Origin: Rhodanobacteraceae bacterium UBA703
GTDB lineage: Bacteria > Pseudomonadota > Gammaproteobacteria > Xanthomonadales > Rhodanobacteraceae
Direction of reading: 5' to 3'
DNA: 11,881 bases
Assembly: GCA_002297645.1 (NCBI GenBank)
Contig: DBMH01000129.1
Location: 1 to 11,881 of the forward strand
This document shows, one piece after another, positions 6,318-11,881 of this stretch. Position numbers and translations under genes: made by a program. The notes beneath the pieces were generated by a model that was not told the DNA's origin, made no database searches, and was given only the letters and a program-made list of their open reading frames with translations. The stretch's first letter is position 1, and every line of letters begins with the position of its first letter.

Positions 6318-6881
6318 ATGAATCCTTCCGACATCCATCCATTCGATCTCCGTCTCGAAACCGAGCGTCTCGTGCTGCGCGTCCCGCGCATCGAGGACTT
6401 CGACGCCTACGCCGACATGCACGCCGACGAGGACGCGTCGCGCCACATCGGCGGCGTGCTGCTGCGCGCACCGGCCTGGCGCAAGTTCCTGCAGATGCCG
6501 GGGGCGTGGATGGTGCAGGGGTTCGCGATGTTCTCGGTGATCGAGAAGGCCAGCGGCCGCTGGCTAGGCCAGGCCGGACCGTGGCAGCCGGACGGCTGGC
6601 CCGGCACCGAGGTCGGCTGGGCCTTCCATCCGTCGGCCTGGGGCAAGGGCTACGCCACCGAGGCGGCGACGGCGGCGATCGACTGGGCGTTCGCGCACCT
6701 CGGCTGGAGCGAAGTCATCCATTCCATCGACCCCGGCAACACCGCGTCGCAGGCGCTCGCGAGACGGCTGGGTTCGGCCAACCGCGGCGCCGGCCGCCTG
6801 CCGCCGCCGTTCGAATCGGTGGCGATCGACATCTGGGCGCAGTCGCGCGAACAATGGCTGTCCCGCCGGAGCACGAGATGA
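6318..6881 (+). CDS. GNAT N-acetyltransferase, RimJ/RimL type (copy 1 of 3)
   Basis: 187 aa, cytosolic. It is the first of three tandem copies and transfers acetyl from acetyl-CoA to an unknown amine. Family features are an opening LETERLVLR (13-21), a central beta stretch FAMFSVIEKASGRWLGQ.GPW (69-89), the motif WPGTEVGWAF (94-103), the acetyl-CoA pyrophosphate loop AWGKGYATEA (107-116), and the distal I.PGN.ASQALARRLG (137-152), which is typical of RimJ/RimL enzymes. It diverges most from the other two, with an N-terminal extension (MNPSDIHP) and HIGGVLLRAPAWRKF where the others have QPR..AWRGF. The ribosome site is weak (GAGCGGA, 10 nt before the ATG). It follows the pilin-domain gene by 43 nt and overlaps copy 2 as ATGA. 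Ribosomal-protein or antibiotic acetylation are possible, but the substrate cannot be told. Confidence 0.92.
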   Translation: MNPSDIHPFDLRLETERLVLRVPRIEDFDAYADMHADEDASRHIGGVLLRAPAWRKFLQMPGAWMVQGFAMFSVIEKASGRWLGQAGPWQPDGWPGTEVGWAFHPSAWGKGYATEAATAAIDWAFAHLGWSEVIHSIDPGNTASQALARRLGSANRGAGRLPPPFESVAIDIWAQSREQWLSRRSTR

Positions 6882-7438
6882 GCGTCTTCGATCTTCGCCT
6901 CGAAACTCCCCGACTGCTGCTGCGTCCGACCGCACCGGAGGACTTCGAGGGCTGGGCCGCTTTCATGGACGACGCCGAAGCGGCCCGTTTCATCGGCGGC
7001 CAGCAGCCGCGCGCGGCGGCGTGGCGCGGCTTCCTGTCGATGGCCGGAGCCTGGGCGATGCAGGGCTTCGCGATGTTCTCGGTCATCGAGAAATCCAGCG
7101 GACGCTGGATCGGCCGCATCGGCCCGTGGGTACCGGAAGGCTGGCCGGGTACCGAGGTCGGCTGGGGGCTTGCGCGCGAAGCCTGGGGGCGCGGCTACGC
7201 GGCCGAAGCGGCCGCCGCCACGATCGACTGGGCCTTCGCGAATCTCGGCTGGACCGAGGTCATCCATTGCATCGACCCGGCCAACCGGCCTTCGCAGGCG
7301 CTGGCGGCCCGCCTCGGCTCGCGCCTGCGCGGACCCGGCCAGCTGCCGGCACCGTTCGAAGCCTTGCCGATCGAGATCTGGGGCCAGTCGCGCGAGGAAT
7401 GGCATGCGCGCCGCGACGGCCGGGCGATGCCGGCATGA
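6878..7438 (+). CDS. GNAT N-acetyltransferase, RimJ/RimL type (copy 2 of 3)
   Basis: 186 aa, starting at the ATGA overlap with copy 1. By eye it is about three quarters identical to copy 3 and clearly less like copy 1. It carries DLRLETPRLLLRPT (5-18), a GFAMFSVIEKSSGRWIGRIGPW core (63-84), the GTEVGW block (91-96), the acetyl-CoA loop AWGRGYAAEA (102-111), and IDPANRPSQALAARLG (132-147). The C-terminal IEIWGQSREEW (165-175) is conserved in copy 3 and, as IDIWAQSREQW, in copy 1. No signal peptide or TM is present. The start is chosen because it aligns exactly with the N-terminus of copy 3. The three genes are probably cotranscribed and translationally coupled. Substrate is unknown. Confidence 0.92.
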   Translation: MSVFDLRLETPRLLLRPTAPEDFEGWAAFMDDAEAARFIGGQQPRAAAWRGFLSMAGAWAMQGFAMFSVIEKSSGRWIGRIGPWVPEGWPGTEVGWGLAREAWGRGYAAEAAAATIDWAFANLGWTEVIHCIDPANRPSQALAARLGSRLRGPGQLPAPFEALPIEIWGQSREEWHARRDGRAMPA

Positions 7439-7992
7439 ATGTTTTCGACCTGCGTCTCGAGACGCCACGCTTGATCCTGCGGCCGACCGCCATCGAGGAT
7501 TTCGAGGACTGGGCCGCTTTCATGGCGGATGCGGAGGCGGTGCAGTTCATTGGTGGCGTGCAGCCGCGCCCCGTGGCGTGGCGCGGTTTCGTCGCGATGG
7601 CCGGGTCCTGGTCGATCCAGCGATTCGCGATGTTCTCGGTCATCGAGAAGGCCAGCGGCCGATGGGTCGGCCGTGTCGGTCCCTGGATGCCGGAGGGCTG
7701 GCCGGGCACCGAAGTCGGCTGGAGCATCGTGCGTACCGCCTGGGGCAAGGGGTACGCGACCGAAGCGGCTGCCGCCGCGATCGACTGGGCGTTCGACCAG
7801 TTGGATTGGACCGAAGTCATTCACACGATCGCTCCCGCCAACGCGGCGTCGAAGGGTGTCGCCGCGCGGCTCGGTTCGCGTCACTTGAGCATGGGGCGCC
7901 TGCCTGCCCCGTTCGATGCGGATCCGATCGAGATCTGGGGCCAGTCGCGCGAGGAATGGCTCGCGCGTCGCGCGAGCGGAAACCCGGCATGA
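7435..7992 (+). CDS. GNAT N-acetyltransferase, RimJ/RimL type (copy 3 of 3)
   Basis: 185 aa, overlapping copy 2 by ATGA at its start and the GST gene by ATGA at its end. It shares an ungapped alignment with copy 2: DLRLETPRLILRPT (5-18), RFAMFSVIEKASGRWVGRVGPW (63-84), AWGKGYATEA (102-111, acetyl-CoA loop), and IEIWGQSREEW (165-175). The usual I-D-P-x-N at the end of the fold reads IAPAN (132-136), replacing the Asp found in both other copies, and SQALAARLG reads SKGVAARLG. These changes lie near the active-site or CoA region in known GNATs, so the copy may have shifted specificity. That shift is inferred, not shown. Confidence 0.92.
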   Translation: MNVFDLRLETPRLILRPTAIEDFEDWAAFMADAEAVQFIGGVQPRPVAWRGFVAMAGSWSIQRFAMFSVIEKASGRWVGRVGPWMPEGWPGTEVGWSIVRTAWGKGYATEAAAAAIDWAFDQLDWTEVIHTIAPANAASKGVAARLGSRHLSMGRLPAPFDADPIEIWGQSREEWLARRASGNPA

Positions 7993-8657
7993 TCACCGTC
8001 TACGGTTACTCGTCGTCCGGCAACTGCCACAAGCTGCGCCTGCTGCTCGGCCATCTCGGCCGCCAGCCCGATCGGGATTTCCGCTGGATCGAGATCGACA
8101 GCCCGCACGGCGCGACGCGCACGCCGGAGTTCCTGTCGAAGAATCCGAACGGCAAGGTGCCGATGATCGAACTCGACGATGGCCGCGTCATGGTCGAATC
8201 GAATGCGATCCTCGCCTGGCTCGCCGACGACACACCGGATTCACGGCGGAGATTTTTCGCCGGCGATGCCTGGCAGCGCGCGCAGACGCTGTCGTGGATG
8301 TTCTTCGAGCAGTACAGCCACGAACCGTACATCGCGGTCGCGCGCTTCATCTGCGGCTGGACGCCGCTCGATTCGCCGCGTCGCGCCGACCTGCCGCGCC
8401 TGCGCGAGCGGGGACACCAGGCGCTCGCGGTGATGGAACGGCATCTCGCGACGAGCGAATGGTTCAGCAGTGCCGGCTACGGCATCGCCGATATCGCGCT
8501 GTTCGGCTATACGCACTGCGCCGGCGACGGCGGCATCGCGCTCGACGCGTATCCGGCGATCCGCGGCTGGCTCGAGCGCGTGCGCGCGCAGCCCGGCTTC
8601 GTGCCGATGCCGCCGGTCGCGGCGGAAAACCTGGCGCTGATCGCGCAGTCGGAATGA
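7989..8657 (+). CDS. Glutathione S-transferase family protein
   Basis: 222 aa, with an ATGA overlap on GNAT copy 3. The N-terminal thioredoxin-like domain (1-80) carries TVYGYSSSGNCHKLRLLL (3-20), whose Ser/Asn/Cys positions are where GST catalytic residues sit, the cis-Pro motif GKVPMIEL (55-62, Pro58), and the glutathione gamma-Glu site VESNAILAWLA (69-79, Glu70 and Ser71). The C-terminal helical domain has the family N-capping-type segment YGIADIALFGYTH (near residues 162-174). It most resembles the common cytosolic proteobacterial GSTs of detoxification or thiol redox. The exact class and substrate cannot be set. It ends the gcdH to GST run, with a 123-nt gap following. Confidence 0.92.
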   Translation: MITVYGYSSSGNCHKLRLLLGHLGRQPDRDFRWIEIDSPHGATRTPEFLSKNPNGKVPMIELDDGRVMVESNAILAWLADDTPDSRRRFFAGDAWQRAQTLSWMFFEQYSHEPYIAVARFICGWTPLDSPRRADLPRLRERGHQALAVMERHLATSEWFSSAGYGIADIALFGYTHCAGDGGIALDAYPAIRGWLERVRAQPGFVPMPPVAAENLALIAQSE

Positions 8658-8780
8658 CGTCGTGACGCCGGGGCAGGATTCCCTACCGCCGCTTCTTCCG
8701 GCTGCGACGCGCCGGTATCCTTGCGCGTTTTCCGGGGACGGCCGGGCACCGTGCCATCGTGCCGGTCAGGAGGTTGGGGA
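8658..8780. other. Intergenic gap between the GST gene and the membrane-protein gene
   Basis: A 123-nt gap with no clear terminator hairpin plus U-run after the GST stop. A possible weak promoter for the next gene is TATCCT at 8716-8721 (four of six matches to the -10 consensus), with TTCTTC at 8693-8698 as a poor -35, 17 nt apart. This promoter is a guess. Confidence 0.3.
8768..8773 (+). promoter_or_regulatory. Consensus Shine-Dalgarno AGGAGG
   Basis: A perfect AGGAGG ends 7 nt before the ATG at 8781. It fixes that start over an in-frame upstream start near 8721 and is the strongest ribosome site in the window. Confidence 0.85.
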
Positions 8781-9356
8781 ATGAGCCGCTACGTACCCGT
8801 CGCCGAACAGCGCGCGACGATCCAGCCGATCGGCGGTGGCGTGGACATTTCGATTCCTGCGCGCAGGAACTGGCTTTTCATCGCCTTCTTCAGCCTGTGG
8901 CTCGTCGGCTGGGTGGTGGGCGAATGGACGGTCGGCAAGACGCTGCTGTTTCCTCCGCCGGAACGCGGCGAGACCGGGCTCGACCTTTTCTCTCTCGTCT
9001 GGCTGATCGTCTGGACCTTCGGTGGCCTGTTTGCCTTCACGAGCGTGCTCTGGATGCTGTTCGGCGTCGAGCGCGCGCGCATCGCACGCGACGAAGTGAG
9101 CCTGCGGCGGGAGGTGTTCGGTGTCGGGCGCACCTGGCAGTACGATCCGCGCGCGGTCAGCCGCCTGCGTGCGCTCGAAGGCGTCGAATCGCCGTTCGGC
9201 GCCATGCCGGATCTGCCGTGGAACCCGCGCGGGCAAACCCTCGCTTTCGACTACGGCGCGAAAACGATCCGCTTCGGTTCCAGCCTCGATGCCGCGGAAG
9301 CCGTGCAAATCGCCGGCAAGATCACCACGACCGCGACCTGGCTGGTTGCGACCTGA
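8781..9356 (+). CDS. Two-TM membrane protein with C-terminal PH-like domain, function unknown
   Basis: 191 aa from the ATG behind AGGAGG. A short cytosolic head includes GGGVDISIPARRNW (18-31). It is followed by TM1 (about 32-48, IAFFSLWLVGWVVG), a loop with PPPERGE, and TM2 (about 70-94, SLVWLIVWTFGGLFAFTSVLWMLFG). A soluble tail then has the alternating strands of a PH-like/YcxB-type fold: ERARIARDEVSLRREVFGVGRTWQY (97-121), QTLAFDYGAKTIRFGSSLDAAEA (152-174). Small inner-membrane proteins of this design are common and mostly uncharacterised; PH-like membership is by pattern only. It lies 22 nt before the E1 fusion, so cotranscription is likely, but a functional link is not evident. Confidence 0.85.
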   Translation: MSRYVPVAEQRATIQPIGGGVDISIPARRNWLFIAFFSLWLVGWVVGEWTVGKTLLFPPPERGETGLDLFSLVWLIVWTFGGLFAFTSVLWMLFGVERARIARDEVSLRREVFGVGRTWQYDPRAVSRLRALEGVESPFGAMPDLPWNPRGQTLAFDYGAKTIRFGSSLDAAEAVQIAGKITTTATWLVAT

Positions 9357-9378
9357 TTGAACCCGAGACACTGACCCG

Positions 9379-11649
9379 ATGAACGCCATCCCGAATCCGA
9401 TCCCCGCCCGCCACAAGAACGTCAACCGCGCCGAGGTCTGCGACCAGAACTTCGTCGAGTTCGTACGGAACTGGACCGGCACGCCGCGGCGCGCGCCGCA
9501 CGCGGACAAACCGGTGCTGCCGGGCAGCCTGTGCAGCGCACGCGATTTCCTCGATCTGTTCGAATCGCAGCTGGTCTCGCGCCATCTCGACCTGATGGCG
9601 CGCGTGCTGCGCGTGAAGAACAAGGTGTTCTACACGATCGGTTCGTCGGGCCACGAGGGCAATGCGATGGTCGCGCGCCTGACGCGCCATACCGATCCGG
9701 CCTTCCTGCACTACCGCAGCGGCGGCTTCATGGCCGAACGCTTCCGCAAGCTGCCGGGCATGGATCCGATCATGGATTCGGCGCTGTCGTTCGCGGCCAG
9801 TGCGGAAGACCCGGCCTCGGGCGGTCGCCACAAGGTGTGGGGCAGCAAGCCGCTCTGGGTGCTGCCGCAGACCTCGACGATCGCCTCGCACCTGCCCAAA
9901 GCGCTCGGCACCGCGGTCGCGATCGAGCAGGCGCGGCGCATCGGCCACGCGCTGCCGGTTCCGGACGACTCGATCGCGATCTGCTCGTTCGGCGACGCGT
10001 CGTCGAACCACGCGACCGCGCAGACCGCATTCAACGCGGCGGCGTGGACGGCGTACCAGAAGCTGCCCGCGCCGGTGCTGTTCGTCTGCGAGGACAACGG
10101 CATCGGCATCTCGGTGAAGACGCCGAACGACTGGATCCATGCGAACTTCAGCGGTCGCCGCGATCTCGACTACTTCTACGCCGACGGCCTCGATCTCGCC
10201 GAAGGCTACGAGCAGGTCGCACGCGCGGTGCATCACGTGCGCACGACGCGACGCCCGACCTTCCTGCACCTGCGCACGACGCGCATCATGGGCCACGCCG
10301 GCACCGACTTCGAGATCGAGTGGCGCAGCGTCGAGGAACTGATGGCGGTCGAGTCGACCGATCCGCTGCTGCGTTCGGCGGCGATCGGACTCGAATCGGG
10401 TCTCTACACCAAGGATTCCCTGCTCGCGAAGTACGAGGACGTGCGCGGCAAGTGCTTCGCCGCGGCCGAGGAGGCCGATCGCCGGCCGAAGATCGAGACG
10501 CTCGCGCACGTGATCGAGCCGCTCGCGCCGTACTCGCCCGGCAAGGTCGCCGCGGAAGCCGTGCGCGCCGACTACGGCGACAAGCGCCTTGCGGTGTTCG
10601 GCAGCGAGGACAAGCTGCCGGAGAAACTGCCGCCGCGGCACCTCGCCATCCAGATCAACAACGCGCTGCACGACCTGCTCGCCAAGTACCCCGAGACGCT
10701 GCTGTTCGGCGAGGACGTGGCGCAGAAGGGCGGCGTGTACACGCTGACCAAGGGGCTGCACAAGGCGTTCAGGAACGCGCGCGTGTTCAATACGCTGCTC
10801 GACGAGACGATGATCCTCGGTCTCGCGCAGGGCTACGCGAACATGGGCATGCTGCCGATCCCTGAGATCCAGTACCTCGCGTATTTCCACAACGCCTGCG
10901 ACCAGATCCGCGGCGAGGCGGCGAGCCTGCAGTTCTTCTCGAACAACCAGTACCGCAACCCGATGGTCGTGCGGATCGCCGGGCTCGGCTACCAGCGCGG
11001 CTTCGGCGGCCATTTCCACAACGACAACTCGATCGCGGCGCTGCGCGACATTCCCGGCATCGTCGTCGGCTGCCCGAGCCGCGGCGACGATGCGGCGATG
11101 ATGCTGCGCACGCTGGCGGCGCTGGCGAAGGTCGATGGTCGCGTGACGATCTTCCTCGAACCGATCGCGCTGTACATGACCAAGGACCTGTACGAGGCCG
11201 GCGACGGCCTGTGGTCGACGGCGTATCCGGCGCCGGACCAGGCGATGCCGCTCGGCGAGGGCCGCGTGTACGAGGAGGGCGCGGACGATCTCGTCATCTT
11301 CACCTACGGCAACGGCGTGCCGATGAGCCTGCGCGCCGCGCGCGAGATCGAGAAGCGGCTCGGCTGGAAGGTGCGCACGGTCGACCTGCGCTGGCTGGTG
11401 CCGCTGAACGAATCGTTCATCGCGGCACAGGCGAAGAGCGCGAAGCGCATCGTCGTCGTCGACGAGGGGCGCCACTCGGCCGGTGTCGGCGAGGGCGTCA
11501 TCACCGCGATCGTCGAAGGCGGTTGCGGCGCGACGCCGCTGCGCCGCGTCGTCGGCGCCGATACCTATACGCCGCTCGCCGGGGCCGCCTTCCTCGTGCT
11601 GCCGGGCGATGCGGACATCGTCGCGGCCGCCGTCTCGCTGCAGGCCTGA
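9379..11649 (+). CDS. Fused alpha-beta E1 component of a 2-oxoacid dehydrogenase (TPP-dependent)
   Basis: 756 aa with both E1 halves in one chain. The alpha half (about 50-390) has IGSSGHEGNAMVAR (87-100), the TPP/Mg motif starting GDASSNHATAQ (205-215) and ending CEDNGIGIS (237-245), and RIMGHAGTD (302-310) in the phosphorylation-loop region of E1-alpha. The beta half (about 420-756) has LLFGEDVAQKGGVYTLTKGL (441-460), VFNTLLDETMILGLAQGYA (469-487) with Glu476 as the likely TPP-activating Glu, EIQYLAYFHNACDQIRGEAA (496-515), and the C-terminal VVDEGRHSAGVGEGV (693-707). E1 decarboxylates a 2-oxoacid and passes the acyl group to E2 lipoate. The substrate is probably branched-chain or related, but E2 and E3 are not in the window. 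GDAS and CEDN replace the usual GDG and NN, which I recall as normal for fused E1 proteins. The ribosome site is weak. Confidence 0.94.
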   Translation: MNAIPNPIPARHKNVNRAEVCDQNFVEFVRNWTGTPRRAPHADKPVLPGSLCSARDFLDLFESQLVSRHLDLMARVLRVKNKVFYTIGSSGHEGNAMVARLTRHTDPAFLHYRSGGFMAERFRKLPGMDPIMDSALSFAASAEDPASGGRHKVWGSKPLWVLPQTSTIASHLPKALGTAVAIEQARRIGHALPVPDDSIAICSFGDASSNHATAQTAFNAAAWTAYQKLPAPVLFVCEDNGIGISVKTPNDWIHANFSGRRDLDYFYADGLDLAEGYEQVARAVHHVRTTRRPTFLHLRTTRIMGHAGTDFEIEWRSVEELMAVESTDPLLRSAAIGLESGLYTKDSLLAKYEDVRGKCFAAAEEADRRPKIETLAHVIEPLAPYSPGKVAAEAVRADYGDKRLAVFGSEDKLPEKLPPRHLAIQINNALHDLLAKYPETLLFGEDVAQKGGVYTLTKGLHKAFRNARVFNTLLDETMILGLAQGYANMGMLPIPEIQYLAYFHNACDQIRGEAASLQFFSNNQYRNPMVVRIAGLGYQRGFGGHFHNDNSIAALRDIPGIVVGCPSRGDDAAMMLRTLAALAKVDGRVTIFLEPIALYMTKDLYEAGDGLWSTAYPAPDQAMPLGEGRVYEEGADDLVIFTYGNGVPMSLRAAREIEKRLGWKVRTVDLRWLVPLNESFIAAQAKSAKRIVVVDEGRHSAGVGEGVITAIVEGGCGATPLRRVVGADTYTPLAGAAFLVLPGDADIVAAAVSLQA

Positions 11650-11685
11650 ACCGTTCCAGCCGGTTCGTTCTGGCCGGTGCCGGCC
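11648..11685 (+). terminator. Hairpins directly after the E1 stop, possible terminator
   Basis: GAACCG (11648-11653, overlapping the stop) pairs with CGGTTC (11661-11666). GGCCGG (11672-11677) pairs with CCGGCC (11680-11685), two bases apart. Both stems are perfect, but no U-run follows, so intrinsic termination is uncertain; a Rho-dependent end or mRNA 3' stabilisation is equally possible. Confidence 0.35.
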
Positions 11686-11773
11686 CTCATCGCGCGGTGC
11701 GTCGTCGATGGTGGACACGCGGCCGGGCGGCGTCGGTCGCATCATTGAGGGGTGCCGCGCCGACCGATGTGGA

Positions 11774-11807
11774 ATTTCGCCCGCTCGTCTCGACGAGCGG
11801 GCGAAAT
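11774..11807. repeat. Perfect 15-bp inverted repeat with 4-nt loop
   Basis: ATTTCGCCCGCTCGT (11774-11788) and ACGAGCGGGCGAAAT (11793-11807) are exact reverse complements around CTCG. The palindrome lies 124 nt after the E1 stop. A 9-bp direct repeat CGATGTGGA flanks it, at 11765-11773 and 11813-11821. It reads the same way on both strands, so it could be a bidirectional terminator (no U-run), a REP-like repeat, or a dyad operator. Confidence 0.75.
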
Positions 11808-11830
11808 GGACGCGATGTGGACTGGTCGCG

Positions 11831-11852
11831 CGGACGGCGTGTCGGCCGTCCG
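11831..11852. repeat. 8-bp inverted repeat
   Basis: CGGACGGC (11831-11838) and GCCGTCCG (11845-11852) are exact reverse complements with a 6-nt loop, near the right edge. Given the GC content this is only mildly notable. It may belong to a leader or terminator of a gene beyond the window. Confidence 0.4.
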
Positions 11853-11881
11853 GCGGCGCGTGCCCGGGCAGCGGCGCGCGA

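Larger units (their letters stand above)
11650..11881. other. Non-coding right-hand tail
   Basis: 232 nt with no supported gene on either strand. It contains the post-stop hairpins, the 15-bp inverted repeat with its flanking direct repeats, and the 8-bp inverted repeat. Long minus-strand frames crossing into the E1 gene are judged antisense shadows. Confidence 0.6.

Noticed and set aside
6318..8657. Toxin-antitoxin or defence island reading of the GNAT cluster
   Set aside because: GNAT toxins usually pair with a small RHH antitoxin gene, and none is present. These enzymes have the RimJ/RimL pattern and sit in a metabolic run.
9322..11745. An 807-codon open frame on the minus strand
   Set aside because: It is antisense to the E1 gene, which is supported by family motifs along its whole length. 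The frame is Arg/His/Asp-rich with no recognisable domain, as expected from GC-rich codon shadows.
11650..11881. Start of a CRISPR or integron array in the right tail
   Set aside because: Only single hairpins and one pair of 9-bp repeats are present, with no regular repeat-spacer pattern.

Overview
The window is a GC-rich, tightly packed bacterial chromosome segment with short gaps, several ATGA or short overlaps between consecutive genes, and strong GC bias at third codon positions. No tRNA, rRNA, IS element, integrase, phage gene or CRISPR array was seen. The gene content, a short C-terminal IFxDGF(D/E)-type tail on a secreted subtilase, and a cytosolic-type 5'-nucleotidase point to a gammaproteobacterium of the Xanthomonadales/Lysobacterales (Rhodanobacteraceae- or Lysobacter-like). 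That placement is an inference from family resemblance, not from a marker gene.

Layout. (1) About 1-3224, plus strand: the 3' part of a secreted S8 serine protease runs in from the left edge. An overlapping cN-I type 5'-nucleotidase follows, then two tandem paralogous genes of an unrecognised, vaguely GNAT-like family. (2) 3225-4173: a minus-strand polysaccharide-deacetylase-like (NodB) gene, convergent with the block before it and divergent from the block after it. (3) 4174-4461: a regulatory gap with an inverted repeat and a good -10 box (TACAAT). (4) 4462-8657, plus strand: a six-gene run made of glutaryl-CoA dehydrogenase (gcdH), a membrane/coiled-coil/pilin-domain protein, three tandem RimJ/RimL-type GNAT acetyltransferases and a glutathione S-transferase. 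The last four are joined by ATGA overlaps. (5) 8781-11649: a small two-TM membrane protein, then a fused alpha-beta E1 component of a 2-oxoacid dehydrogenase. (6) 11650-11881: a non-coding tail with several hairpins, including a perfect 15-bp stem.

How the genes fit together. Two enzymes are clearly catabolic: GcdH (glutaryl-CoA to crotonyl-CoA, lysine/tryptophan breakdown) and the E1 fusion (decarboxylation of a 2-oxoacid, probably branched-chain type). The E2 and E3 partners are not in the window. The genes between them do not form an obvious pathway with gcdH. The strongest local theme is recent tandem duplication: a GNAT triplet, a pair of unknown proteins, and a 63-bp internal duplication in the pilin-domain gene.

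The item most worth following up is the 5642-6274 protein. It carries what looks like a PilE-type globular pilin domain, including a C-terminal two-cysteine loop. In place of a prepilin N-terminus it has an ordinary membrane anchor and a heptad-repeat coiled coil. No convincing new multi-gene defence or mobile system was found.
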